From Citrobacter sp. R56 (lineage in GTDB: Bacteria; Pseudomonadota; Gammaproteobacteria; Enterobacterales; Enterobacteriaceae): 64,000 nt of DNA. The stretch is taken from NCBI RefSeq assembly GCF_016811995.1, contig NZ_CP069159.1:310001-374000 (forward strand), read 5' to 3'. A program made the position numbers and the translations under genes. The notes beneath the pieces were generated by a model. That model made no database searches, was not told where the DNA came from, and was given only the letters and a program-made list of their open reading frames with translations. This document shows positions 18,759 through 27,696 of the stretch, piece after piece (position 1 is the stretch's first letter; the number at the start of each line of letters is the position of its first letter).

Positions 18759-19922
18759 ATGTTTATACACGCACTGAAACGGCAGAACCCTGCGCTTATT
18801 ACCGCCGCGATCCGGCTATGGCAACAGGGGAAGATTGTCCCCGATAGCTGGGTTATTGATGTTGACCAGGTTCTGGAAAATGGTAAGCGGCTGATTGAGG
18901 TCGCGCAGCAACACGGCATCACGTTGTATCTGATGACCAAGCAGGTTGGGCGAAATCCCTGGCTGGCGGAAAAGCTGTTGGCGCTGGGTTATGCCGGGAT
19001 TGTCGTGGTGGACTATAAAGAGGGCCGAACCCTGCGCCGCGCCGGATTACCGATTGCGCATCAGGGTCATTTGGTGCAGATCCCGTCTCGACTCGTTGAT
19101 GCAGCAGTAGAACAAAATACGGATGTCATCACGCTGTTTTCGTTAGAGAAAGCGCGGGAAGTTTCTGCGGCCGCAGTGAAAGCCGGGCAGACGCAGGCGG
19201 TGATGCTCAAGGTGTATGGCGAAAACGATTTTCTTTATCCCGGGCAGGAAAGCGGCTTCCCACTGGCCGATCTGGATGAGGTTGTCGCACAGGTTCAACG
19301 GTTACCGGGTCTGCATCTGGGCGGATTAACGCATTTTCCTTGTCTGCTCTGGGATGAGGCGGCAGGTGAAACCGTTCCGACGCCCAATCTGCACACGCTG
19401 GTCGATGCGCGACGCCAGGTGGAAGCGTCGGGCGTCGCTATCGAACAGTTGAATGCCCCATCTGCGACCAGCTGCGCCTCTTTGCCGCTGCTGGCAAAGT
19501 ACGGCGTTACTCACGCAGAGCCTGGTCATGCGTTGACCGGCACGATTCCGTCTAATCAACAGGGCGACCAACCTGAGCGCATTGCGATGCTTTGGCTGAG
19601 CGAGATCTCCCACCATTTTCACGGCGACAGCTATTGCTATGGCGGCGGTTATTACCGTCGCGGGCATGCGCGTAATGCGCTGGTGTTTACCCATGAAAAT
19701 GACGCGCCGGTTGAGACGCAACTGAAACCTGTCGATGACAGCAGTATTGATTATTACCTGCCGCTTGCCGGGGAATTCCCGATAAGCAGTGCCGTAGTGC
19801 TCTGTTTTCGCACGCAAATCTTTGTGACGCGCAGTGACGTTGTGCTGGTGTCCGGTATTCAGCGCGGCGCGCCTGAGATTGTCGCCCGTTATGACAGCCT
19901 CGGAAACCTTCTGGAGGACTAA
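18759..19922 (+). CDS. yhfX: YhfX, fold-type III PLP enzyme (alanine racemase-like)
   Basis: A 387-residue protein with an N-terminal TIM-barrel PLP domain. The probable PLP lysine is K61 in [12 protein letters not shown], followed by barrel segments [22 protein letters not shown] and [11 protein letters not shown], and the C-terminal beta domain ([17 protein letters not shown]). It resembles amino-acid racemases and decarboxylases, but its substrate is not established from sequence. A GAGG ribosome-binding site precedes the ATG and follows a large hairpin. Its stop overlaps the yhfW start (TAATG). Confidence 0.88.
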   Translation: MFIHALKRQNPALITAAIRLWQQGKIVPDSWVIDVDQVLENGKRLIEVAQQHGITLYLMTKQVGRNPWLAEKLLALGYAGIVVVDYKEGRTLRRAGLPIAHQGHLVQIPSRLVDAAVEQNTDVITLFSLEKAREVSAAAVKAGQTQAVMLKVYGENDFLYPGQESGFPLADLDEVVAQVQRLPGLHLGGLTHFPCLLWDEAAGETVPTPNLHTLVDARRQVEASGVAIEQLNAPSATSCASLPLLAKYGVTHAEPGHALTGTIPSNQQGDQPERIAMLWLSEISHHFHGDSYCYGGGYYRRGHARNALVFTHENDAPVETQLKPVDDSSIDYYLPLAGEFPISSAVVLCFRTQIFVTRSDVVLVSGIQRGAPEIVARYDSLGNLLED

Positions 19923-21148
19923 TGGCTCGTTTCGTGGTGGTAGTGATTGATAGCTTCGGCGTCGGGGCAATGAAGGATGTCGCGCAGATCCGACCGCAGG
20001 ATGCTGGCGCGAATACTTGCGGGCATATCCTGAGTCAGCAGCCGCAGCTGCGTTTGCCAACGCTGGAAAAGCTGGGGTTGATGAATGCGCTGGGGTACAC
20101 GCCAGGCGTGATGAAACCGTCCGTATCTGCGGTATGGGGCGTTGCGGAATTGCAACATGAAGGGGGCGATACCTTCATGGGACATCAGGAAATTTTAGGC
20201 TCGCGACCCCAGGCGCCGCTACGCATGCCGTTTAGCGAGGTCATTGGGCCCGTTGAACAGGCGCTGAAAGCCGCAGGTTGGCAGGTGGAGCGGCGTGGCG
20301 ATGGGCTGGCGTTTCTGTGGGTAAATCAGGCGGTCGCCATTGGCGATAACCTCGAAGCGGATTTAGGGCAGGTCTACAACATTACTGCCAACCTTTCCGT
20401 CATTGACTTCGACGAGGTGGTGAAAATTGGCCGCATCGTGCGTGAGCAAGTCCAGGTTGGGCGGGTCATTGCTTTTGGCGGCATGCTGAAAGACAGCCAA
20501 CAGATCCTGGATGCCGTTGAGACAAAAGCGGAACGCTTCATCGGTATCAATGCGCCGCGCTCAGGGGCGTATGAAAACGGTTTTCAGGTGGTTCATATGG
20601 GCTATGGCGTTGATGCGCAGGTCCAGGTTCCGCAGAAACTGCATGAGGTCGGCGTGCCAACCGTGCTGGTCGGCAAAGTGGCCGATATTGTCAGCAATCC
20701 ACACGGCCGCAGCTGGCAAAACCTGGTCGATAGCCAGCGCATTATGGATATCACACGAGATGAATTTAACGCGGAACAGACCGTGTTCATTTGCACCAAC
20801 ATCCAGGAAACCGATCTCGCTGGTCATGCCGAGGATGTCGCACGTTATGCGGAACGCCTGCAGGTCGTCGACAGTAATCTAACGCGCCTTCTGTCGGATA
20901 TGGGACCGGATGATTACCTGGTCGTCATGGCCGATCACGGCAACGACCCCACGATTGGGCACAGTCACCACACCCGAGAAGTGGTGCCGGTGCTGGTGTA
21001 TCGCCAGGGGCTGGAACCCGCTCAGTTAGGCGTTCGCGCCACGCTGTCAGACGTGGGCGCCACAGTATGCGAATTCTTTGGCGCCGCAGCCCCGCAAAAC
21101 GGCACCTCTTTTCTTTCGGCATTACGGCTCACAGGAGACGGGTTATGA
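19922..21148 (+). CDS. yhfW: YhfW, phosphopentomutase-like metalloenzyme
   Basis: A 408-residue alkaline-phosphatase-superfamily protein related to phosphopentomutase DeoB. Metal-binding blocks are [14 protein letters not shown] at the N-terminus, [23 protein letters not shown], and the C-terminal [26 protein letters not shown]. DeoB isomerises ribose 1- and 5-phosphates; the YhfW substrate may be another sugar or sugar-like phosphate. It is translationally coupled to yhfX (1-bp overlap) and to php (4-bp overlap). Confidence 0.88.
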   Translation: MARFVVVVIDSFGVGAMKDVAQIRPQDAGANTCGHILSQQPQLRLPTLEKLGLMNALGYTPGVMKPSVSAVWGVAELQHEGGDTFMGHQEILGSRPQAPLRMPFSEVIGPVEQALKAAGWQVERRGDGLAFLWVNQAVAIGDNLEADLGQVYNITANLSVIDFDEVVKIGRIVREQVQVGRVIAFGGMLKDSQQILDAVETKAERFIGINAPRSGAYENGFQVVHMGYGVDAQVQVPQKLHEVGVPTVLVGKVADIVSNPHGRSWQNLVDSQRIMDITRDEFNAEQTVFICTNIQETDLAGHAEDVARYAERLQVVDSNLTRLLSDMGPDDYLVVMADHGNDPTIGHSHHTREVVPVLVYRQGLEPAQLGVRATLSDVGATVCEFFGAAAPQNGTSFLSALRLTGDGL

Positions 21149-22023
21149 GCATAGATACTTCAGGCTACACCTACGCCCACGAGCATCTGCATATCGATCT
21201 CTCCGGGTTCAAAAACAATCTCGACTGCCGGTTCGATCAGTACGATCTCATCTGCCAGGAGATGAACGATCTGATGGCGTTGGGCGTGCGTAACATCATT
21301 GAGATGACCAACCGTTACATGGGGCGTAACCCACAATTTATGCTCGATCTGATGCGTGATACGGGAATGAATGTGGTGGCCTGTACAGGGTATTACCAGA
21401 ATCAGTTTTTCCCGGAACATGTCGCGACCCGCGGCGTGGAGCAACTGGCCCAGGAGATGGTCGATGAAATTGTTGGCGGAATCGATGGCACTGAACTGAA
21501 AGCCGGGATCATCGCTGAAATCGGCTCCAGCGAAGGCGTTATCACGGAGCTTGAAGAAAAGGTCTTTATTGCTGCCGCGCGTGCCCACAATGAAACCGGG
21601 CGCCCGATCTCGACGCACACCTCGTTCGGCACCATGGGCCTGGAACAGTTGGCCTTACTGAAAACGCAGGGCGTCTCCCTCTCGCGAGTGGTGATTGGTC
21701 ACTGCGATCTCAAAGATAACCTCGACAATATCTTGCGCATGATCGATCTCGGCGCGTATGTGCAGTTCGACACTATCGGTAAAAACAGCTACTACCCGGA
21801 CGAGAAACGTATTGGGATGCTGCATGTGCTTCGCGATCGCGGTTTGCTCAACCGCGTGATGCTCTCAATGGATATTACCCGCCGGTCACATTTGAAAGCG
21901 AACGGCGGTAATGGCTACGACTACCTGTTAACCACCTTTGTCCCACAACTGCGCCAGTCAGGGTTCAGTCAGGTCGATGTGGACATGATGCTGCGTGATA
22001 ACCCTGCTCGTTTCTTCCAGTAG
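21145..22023 (+). CDS. php: Phosphotriesterase homology protein (YhfV)
   Basis: A 292-residue amidohydrolase-superfamily barrel. The binuclear metal ligands are visible: HEHLHID near residues 12-16, Glu in [11 protein letters not shown] near 125, His in PISTHTSFG near 158, His in VVIGHCDL near 186, and Asp in [11 protein letters not shown] near 243. A Glu rather than a carboxylated Lys bridges the metals, as in E. coli PHP. Activity on true phosphotriesters is negligible in the family; the natural substrate is unknown. I chose ATG 21145, which follows AGGAGACGGGTT. Confidence 0.9.
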   Translation: MSIDTSGYTYAHEHLHIDLSGFKNNLDCRFDQYDLICQEMNDLMALGVRNIIEMTNRYMGRNPQFMLDLMRDTGMNVVACTGYYQNQFFPEHVATRGVEQLAQEMVDEIVGGIDGTELKAGIIAEIGSSEGVITELEEKVFIAAARAHNETGRPISTHTSFGTMGLEQLALLKTQGVSLSRVVIGHCDLKDNLDNILRMIDLGAYVQFDTIGKNSYYPDEKRIGMLHVLRDRGLLNRVMLSMDITRRSHLKANGGNGYDYLLTTFVPQLRQSGFSQVDVDMMLRDNPARFFQ

Positions 22024-22110
22024 GTCGGTTTGATTGAGACAGCGCGCGTTGAGGGTAGGCGTTTTTAATAACGTATTAGCGATAGAAATAAATCAATAAG
22101 GAAACAGACA

Positions 22111-22473
22111 ATGAAAATCGTGATTGGTGGTCAGATTGAGAAAGACAAAATAGCTGAAACAGTCCGCCGTGAAGCGGGAGATCGTGCAACCTCAGTCACT
22201 GTCATGGGGGACATTGAAGCGGCCATGGCATTAAAAAGTGGAGCGGCAGACTACTATTTCGGCGCGTGTAATACCGGTGGCGGCGGGGCGCTGGCAATGG
22301 CGATTGCGATTGCGGGGGCCAGCCAATGTATTACCGTCGGCATGCCGGGAAAAATTCTGTCAAATGAAGAGATTATTGCAGGTGTAAAGGCAGGGAAAAA
22401 AGCCTTTGGTTTCACGGGGCAGGACACTGAAATCGTTGTCCCGGTAATTATCAAGGCAATCCTGGGCGCATAG
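22111..22473 (+). CDS. yhfU: YhfU, DUF2620 small protein
   Basis: A 120-residue soluble protein with a strongly glycine-rich core (DYYFGACNTGGGGALAMAIAIAG, then GMPGKILSNEEIIAGVKAGKKAFGF). The fold resembles a small nucleotide- or substrate-binding unit; the function is unknown. It is followed 8 bp later by the membrane protein YhfT, so the two probably work together. An 87-bp gap separates it from php, larger than other gaps in this operon. It appears much more diverged from the E. coli protein than YhfZ or YhfS are. Confidence 0.82.
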   Translation: MKIVIGGQIEKDKIAETVRREAGDRATSVTVMGDIEAAMALKSGAADYYFGACNTGGGGALAMAIAIAGASQCITVGMPGKILSNEEIIAGVKAGKKAFGFTGQDTEIVVPVIIKAILGA

Positions 22474-22481
22474 GAGGAAAA

Positions 22482-23840
22482 ATGGAACATGAGTTTCTGA
22501 TGCGCCTGTTAACCATCGATCCCATGAAGGCTGGATTAATCGCGCTCATTGGCGGGCTGTCTGCCATGATGGCCAACCGGGGGATTGCTGTTTTTCATGA
22601 TGGCCTGCGCCCATTAATGCCCGAATATCTCGAAGGGAGAATGGATCACAAAACGCTGGCGGCGACCAGCTTTGCACTGAGTTTCGGGTTGGTCATTGGA
22701 TTTGGGCTGCCATTTTCACTGACCGCGCCGATTATTCTGGTGCATAGCCTGTTGTTGGGAACCGATGTGGTGGGCACATGGTGTAACAATAGTCGCCGTG
22801 GCTTCCTGCTCTCCGGCGTCATTGGTGCCCTTTATGGCGTGGCGCTGATGGTTGGGCTGCGTTCTGTTGTTGATCTGTTCAACATGATGCCCGTGAATTT
22901 TATGAATAACCTCAGCCAGGTGGGAGACCCGATTATTGTCTGTTTCGCCCTCTTTCCTGCATTGGTTGTCGGTTATCAGTACGGATACAAAAAAGGCATG
23001 TGGGTGCTGGTCGCGACACTGGTGGGGTATCTGGTCGCGCACTCTTTTGGCAGCATCAGTTTTGGTGGGCGTATTGAAAAACCCGTCAAGCTTGACCCGA
23101 ACGGAATTGCGCTATTGCTCGCGATGATCGCGATGTTCTATTTCACCATGCAAGAGCGTCCTGCGACGTCAGAAAATGCGGATGGGGTAAAGACGAAAGG
23201 CGCGAATGAGATGCTGGTGGGTCTCTTTTCGGCACGTATAGAACGCATTCAGAAAAACAAATGGCTGTTGGTGTTCAGCGGCGGCTTATGCGCGATGGCC
23301 GGTTCGATGTCATTCAGTTTACTGGCAGAAGGCCCCGTTTCGCTACAACTGATGGCGCAGGGAGAGCAAACCAGCGCTATGCTGGTTGCACTGGCGCGAG
23401 CGATCAGCTTTATCCCTCTGGTCGGTATGACGGCAATTGCAACAGGTGTCTACAGCCCGGAAGGCATGAAGTTTGTTTTTGTTGCAGGCCTGGCGACGAA
23501 CAACCCTTTGATCGCGTTCATTGCGGGCGGCGTCATTATGTTCCTGGAGATTAGATTGCTCGCCAGAACGGCGATCTGGCTGGACAAATATCCTGGCGTC
23601 AAAGCGTGTGGCGATCATATCCGTACCGCGATTACACGAATGCTGGAAGTGTCGCTGCTGGTAGGCGGGATGATTGCCTCTAACGCCATTTTACCGGGCA
23701 TGGGATTTATGATCGTTGCAGGTATTTATCTGCTTAACCGAACCTCCCGTAGACCGCTGGTGGAGATGTCTATTGGCCCGGTTGCCACGATTGCCGTCGG
23801 GATACTGGCTAACCTCTTCTACTTTATCGGGATTGTGTAA
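22482..23840 (+). CDS. yhfT: YhfT, multi-span inner-membrane transport-like protein
   Basis: A 452-residue, very hydrophobic protein with roughly ten to twelve predicted transmembrane segments (for example LIALIGGLSAMMANRGIAVF, LSFGLVIGFGLPFSLTAPI, ISFIPLVGMTAIATGVYSP). The N-terminal half includes the family-typical AVFHDGLRPLMPEYLEGRM. A cytoplasmic loop lies around residues 225-255. It is probably the permease of the yhf pathway; the substrate is unknown. A strong AGGAGG precedes the ATG. The protein seems only distantly similar to the YhfT I recall from E. coli. Confidence 0.82.
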   Translation: MEHEFLMRLLTIDPMKAGLIALIGGLSAMMANRGIAVFHDGLRPLMPEYLEGRMDHKTLAATSFALSFGLVIGFGLPFSLTAPIILVHSLLLGTDVVGTWCNNSRRGFLLSGVIGALYGVALMVGLRSVVDLFNMMPVNFMNNLSQVGDPIIVCFALFPALVVGYQYGYKKGMWVLVATLVGYLVAHSFGSISFGGRIEKPVKLDPNGIALLLAMIAMFYFTMQERPATSENADGVKTKGANEMLVGLFSARIERIQKNKWLLVFSGGLCAMAGSMSFSLLAEGPVSLQLMAQGEQTSAMLVALARAISFIPLVGMTAIATGVYSPEGMKFVFVAGLATNNPLIAFIAGGVIMFLEIRLLARTAIWLDKYPGVKACGDHIRTAITRMLEVSLLVGGMIASNAILPGMGFMIVAGIYLLNRTSRRPLVEMSIGPVATIAVGILANLFYFIGIV

Positions 23841-23856
23841 CCCTAAGGTCATCGCC

Positions 23857-24951
23857 ATGGAAACCTATCCATTACAAAGCCTGACGCTGATGGAGGCTCA
23901 GGAGAAGCAATTTGCGCTGGTGGACACACTGTGCCGCCATTTTCCCGGAGCTGATTTTTTGGCGGGCGGCGATTTAGGGCTTGTGCCGGGGCTAAACCAG
24001 CCCCGGGTAACGCAGCGTGTCGAGCAGGTCCTGGCCGATGCGTTTCACGCCGAGGCGGCCGTGTTGGTGCAGGGCGCAGGTACCGGGGCTATTCGCGCAG
24101 GGTTGTGCGCGTTGCTCAAACCCGGTCAGCGGCTACTGGTACATGATGCACCAGTGTATCCAACCACTGCGTGCATCATTGAACAGATGGGCGTTGAACT
24201 TATCCGCGCCGATTTCAATACTCCCGGCGCGATAACGCAGGCTATTGCACAGCACCGCCCTCAGGCGGCACTGGTTCAGCACACACGACAGCAACCTAAG
24301 GATAGCTACTCGCTGACGGTGGTGCTGGAGGAGATCGCGCACAGCGGGGTTCCTACGCTGACTGATGACAACTATGCGGTCATGAAAGTGGGCAGCATCG
24401 GGTGTGAATGCGGGGCCACGCTCTCTACGTTCTCCTGCTTTAAACTCTTCGGGCCTGAAGGTGTGGGGGCGGTTGTTGGGGAGGCCGACGCTATCGCTAA
24501 AATCCGCTCTACCCTGTATTCCGGCGGTAGCCAGATCCAGGGCGCACAAGCGCTGGAGGTGTTACGTGGACTGGTTTTTGCACCCGTGATGCATGCCGTG
24601 CAGGCCGGGGTATCCGAGCGTTTACTCGCGCGGCTCAATGGCGGGAGTCTGCCGGAGGTGAAGCAGGCGGTGATTGCCAATGCGCAGTCGAAAGTGTTGA
24701 TCGTGGAGTTCAATCACCCGATTGCCGGGAGAGTGCTGGAAGAAGCGCATAAACGCGGGGCATTGCCTTACCCGGTGGGGGCGGAATCAAAATATGAGAT
24801 CCCGCCGCTGTTTTATCGTCTCTCCGGGACGTTTCGCGAAGCCGCGCCGGGTCTGGAACAGTACGCGATCCGTATTAATCCAAACCGTAGCGGCGAGGAG
24901 ACGGTGCTGCGCATATTGCAGGAAAGCATTGGGCAGGTCATGGCTGGCTAG
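23857..24951 (+). CDS. yhfS: YhfS, fold-type I PLP-dependent enzyme
   Basis: A 364-residue aminotransferase-fold enzyme. The PLP lysine is probably K196 in STFSCFKLFGPEGVG, with the cofactor-stacking VQGAGTGAIRAG and the TDDNYAVMK segment upstream. It belongs to the cystathionine-synthase/SelA-like group, and the reaction is not clear from sequence. I placed the start at ATG 23857 (METYPLQSL), after AAGGTC; an in-frame start inside yhfT at 23716 would give an unrelated N-terminal extension. It is the last gene of the operon and converges on cysG. Confidence 0.88.
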   Translation: METYPLQSLTLMEAQEKQFALVDTLCRHFPGADFLAGGDLGLVPGLNQPRVTQRVEQVLADAFHAEAAVLVQGAGTGAIRAGLCALLKPGQRLLVHDAPVYPTTACIIEQMGVELIRADFNTPGAITQAIAQHRPQAALVQHTRQQPKDSYSLTVVLEEIAHSGVPTLTDDNYAVMKVGSIGCECGATLSTFSCFKLFGPEGVGAVVGEADAIAKIRSTLYSGGSQIQGAQALEVLRGLVFAPVMHAVQAGVSERLLARLNGGSLPEVKQAVIANAQSKVLIVEFNHPIAGRVLEEAHKRGALPYPVGAESKYEIPPLFYRLSGTFREAAPGLEQYAIRINPNRSGEETVLRILQESIGQVMAG

Positions 24952-24970
24952 CACCGGTGACGACAGGCAT

Positions 24971-24999
24971 AAAAAAACCGGGAAATTCCCGGTTTTTTT
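24971..24999. terminator. Bidirectional terminator between yhfS and cysG
   Basis: The stem AAAAAAACCGGG / CCCGGTTTTTTT with loop AAATT is symmetric, so it can end both the yhf operon and the converging nir-cysG transcript. Confidence 0.92.
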
Positions 25000-25002
25000 A
25001 CA

Positions 25003-26376
25003 TTAATGGTTCGAGAACCAGTTCAGCTTATCGCGCAGTGCGACCACTCTGCCGACAATAATTAGCGCAGGGCTTTCAACACGTTGCGCCAGGTCGCCTA
25101 ACTGCGACAGCTCCCCGTTAACCACACGTTGCTTCACGGCGGTTCCGTTCTCAACCAACGCAACCGGCATATCAGCCTGCATGCCGAACTCAATCAGTTT
25201 TTCCTGGATGGTCGCCGCCTGATTCAGCCCCATGTAGAACACCAGCGTCTGCTTCTCAGCCGCCAGGTTCTCCCAGTCAAGCTCGCCACCGGTTTTCAAA
25301 TGCCCGGTGACCAGACGGACACTTTGCGCGTAGTCGCGGTGGGTCAGTGGGATCCCGGAGTACGCTGAACAGCCTGAAGCCGCCGTAATCCCCGGCACCA
25401 CAGAGAATGGGATCCCTGCGTGGCATAAGGTTTCCAGCTCCTCGCCGCCGCGACCAAAAATAAACGGATCGCCGCCTTTCAGACGCACGACGCGTTTACC
25501 CTGTTGGGCTTCACGCAGCAGGATCTGGTTAATCTCTTCCTGCGGTACGCAGTGATATCCCGCCCGTTTGCCCACGAAGACGCGGTCAGCATCGCGGCGG
25601 ACGAGGTTCATAATGTCGTCGGAGACTAAGCGGTCATACACCACTACATCGGCCTGCTGAATTTGCTGCAACCCTTTCAGGGTGAGCAGACCGGCGTCGC
25701 CAGGTCCGGCACCAACCAGCACCACTTCACCACGGTGATCCAGCGGCTCGCTGAGCATCTGCTCCGTGGTTTGTTCAATGGCCTGGCGATCGTCGTTGGC
25801 GAGCGACTGCGCCAGACGGTCGTTGACAAAGAGTTTCTCCCAGAAACGGCGGCGTTCGCCCATCGTGGCGAATTGTTGTTTCACCCGGGAGCGTAGCTGC
25901 CCGGCATACTGCGCAACCTGGCCTAAATGCTGGGGCAACATCGCTTCAAGCTTCTCACGCAGCAAGCGTGCGAGAACCGGCGATGTGCCGCCCGAGGAGA
26001 CGGCTACCATCAGCGGTGAACGGTCAATAATCGAGGGCATAATGAAGCTGGCGGCTTTCGGCGCATCGACCACATTGCAGAAAATGCGGCGAGTTTCGGC
26101 AGCGCGGCTAACGCGTTGATTAACTTCATCATCATCAGTCGCCGCGATGGCCAGCCAGCAAGGGTCGAGGAGCGCTTCGTCGAAGGGCCCTTCCACCAGC
26201 GTTAACATGTTTTCATTTGCCCAAACGGTAAACTGCGGAATAAACGCCAGCGCGTTGACCGTTAAACGAGCACCGGCTTCCAGCAGTAACCGCGCTTTGC
26301 GTTCTGCGACATCACCCCCGCCGACGATCAGGCAGTCGCGGTCACGTAGTTGACAAAATATAGGCAAATGATCCAC
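25003..26376 (-). CDS. cysG: Siroheme synthase CysG (trifunctional)
   Basis: A 457-residue fusion. The N-terminal part (about residues 1-205) is the NAD-dependent precorrin-2 dehydrogenase/ferrochelatase with the [22 protein letters not shown] nucleotide-binding segment; the C-terminal part (about 215-457) is uroporphyrinogen III methyltransferase ([55 protein letters not shown]). It makes siroheme for nitrite and sulfite reductases. It is the last gene of the nirBDC-cysG operon, 11 bp after nirC. Confidence 0.98.
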   Translation of the reverse strand: MDHLPIFCQLRDRDCLIVGGGDVAERKARLLLEAGARLTVNALAFIPQFTVWANENMLTLVEGPFDEALLDPCWLAIAATDDDEVNQRVSRAAETRRIFCNVVDAPKAASFIMPSIIDRSPLMVAVSSGGTSPVLARLLREKLEAMLPQHLGQVAQYAGQLRSRVKQQFATMGERRRFWEKLFVNDRLAQSLANDDRQAIEQTTEQMLSEPLDHRGEVVLVGAGPGDAGLLTLKGLQQIQQADVVVYDRLVSDDIMNLVRRDADRVFVGKRAGYHCVPQEEINQILLREAQQGKRVVRLKGGDPFIFGRGGEELETLCHAGIPFSVVPGITAASGCSAYSGIPLTHRDYAQSVRLVTGHLKTGGELDWENLAAEKQTLVFYMGLNQAATIQEKLIEFGMQADMPVALVENGTAVKQRVVNGELSQLGDLAQRVESPALIIVGRVVALRDKLNWFSNH

Positions 26377-26387
26377 GACATTACCCC

Positions 26388-27197
26388 TTAATTATTGGCA
26401 GCAGCCTCAGTTTGGTTGATTTTTGCCGGAGCAGGACGCTCCGATTTCGGCGTAGCATACCAATAACCCCATCCCATGAACACGACACCGGACAAAGTAT
26501 TACCTAGTGTTACCCACAACAAATTGTGACCGATCCCGGACAGGGTATAGGCGTCGCTGTGATGACCAAACCAGGAGAGGGCGAACAGGGTCATGTTGGC
26601 AACGGAGTGCTCATAGCCAGAGGCGATAAACGCCAGCAGACACCACCAGATGGCGATGAATTTCGCGGCGCCTTCGGTACGGATTGCCATCCAGATTGCC
26701 AGACAAACCAGCCAGTTACACAGCGCGCCTTTGAAAAATAACACGGTGGCCGGGGCGGTGGTTTTGGCGAGGGCAACCGAGTGCACAATGCTGGTATCGA
26801 CCGGCAGCAGGCTACCACCGCCCCAGCTATACAGCAGCGCGACGAACACCGACCCCACCAGGTTGCCCAGCCAGGTTTGCGGCAGAATAGCCCACATTTG
26901 CCCGTGGCTGATGGTACCTGCTTTGACGCCGAGCGTCAGGAACATGGTGTGGCCCGTGAAGAGTTCAGAACCGGCAATAATCACCAGCGTCAACGCAATA
27001 CCAAAGGTTGAACCCATTACCAGCGGGCGGATAGAAGGATCGAGCAGATTCCCGAGGGTGAAAATAAGGATAATACCGAGACCGACATAGGCCCCCGCCA
27101 TTGCAGAACTAACCCAGAAGCCGAGCGGGTTATTCGCCGACAGGCGTGCGATGCGTGCAGCGTTAGCCGCACACTTGTTGATAGTGTCTGTGAACAT
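26388..27197 (-). CDS. nirC: Nitrite transporter NirC (FNT family)
   Basis: A 269-residue formate/nitrite transporter with six transmembrane segments. The family blocks are [45 protein letters not shown] and [14 protein letters not shown]. It moves nitrite across the inner membrane for the NirBD reductase. I used ATG 27197 (MFTDTINKC) as in E. coli; an upstream in-frame ATG at 27260 would add 21 residues reaching into the REP region and is unlikely. Confidence 0.96.
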   Translation of the reverse strand: MFTDTINKCAANAARIARLSANNPLGFWVSSAMAGAYVGLGIILIFTLGNLLDPSIRPLVMGSTFGIALTLVIIAGSELFTGHTMFLTLGVKAGTISHGQMWAILPQTWLGNLVGSVFVALLYSWGGGSLLPVDTSIVHSVALAKTTAPATVLFFKGALCNWLVCLAIWMAIRTEGAAKFIAIWWCLLAFIASGYEHSVANMTLFALSWFGHHSDAYTLSGIGHNLLWVTLGNTLSGVVFMGWGYWYATPKSERPAPAKINQTEAAANN

Positions 27198-27242
27198 GTG
27201 TTTGATTACCCTTGAAATATAAATAATAAAAAACAATTGTAC

Positions 27243-27325
27243 GTAGGCCGGATAAGGCATTTATGCCGCCATCCGGCAATGTGCTTATGCCTTTTGCCTG
27301 ATGGCGCTACGCTTATCAGGCCTAC
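27243..27325. repeat. REP/BIME element between nirD and nirC
   Basis: Two REP-type units in opposite orientation: one from GTAGGCCGGATAAGG to CCATCCGGCA (27243-27278) and one from TGCCTGATGGCGC to CTTATCAGGCCTAC (27295-27325). Such pairs fold into RNA hairpins, protect upstream mRNA and bind gyrase or IHF. This one lies inside the nir operon and may give nirBD more stable mRNA than nirC-cysG. Confidence 0.85.
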
Positions 27326-27369
27326 CAAATACGTCAAATAAGGGAGGCGTTGCACCTCCCGTTAATGCA

Positions 27370-27696
27370 TTAACCGCGCAGTTGTACGATGCCGTCTTTG
27401 ACACGGGCTTCGTAGTGCGCCACGGAATGACTTTCGTCCTCCATGCACAGGCCATCGCTCAGGCGGAAGCGCTGTTTTTTCAGCGGGCTGGCGACCCACA
27501 ACTCCCCCTGGTGCTCTGCAATCAACCCGCGAGACAACACGCTGGATTCGAAAAAGGGATCGATATTGCTGATCGCAAAGACCTGGTCGCTATGGTAAGG
27601 ACGGAAAATAGCGACTTGCTCTTCGCCTAACAGCGCACAGACGCCGGTTGCAGGCAGAATGTCATCGATTTTGCAGATGTTTTTCCACTGGCTCAT
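27370..27696 (-). CDS. nirD: Nitrite reductase small subunit
   Basis: A 108-residue Rieske-like domain protein of the NirD family. It lacks the cysteine/histidine ligands of true Rieske centres: the two cysteines present (ICKID, GVCALLG) are not in the CxH pattern. It partners NirB in NADH-dependent nitrite reduction to ammonium in the cytoplasm. Its ATG overlaps the nirB stop by 4 bp, so production of the two subunits is coupled. Confidence 0.97.
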   Translation of the reverse strand: MSQWKNICKIDDILPATGVCALLGEEQVAIFRPYHSDQVFAISNIDPFFESSVLSRGLIAEHQGELWVASPLKKQRFRLSDGLCMEDESHSVAHYEARVKDGIVQLRG

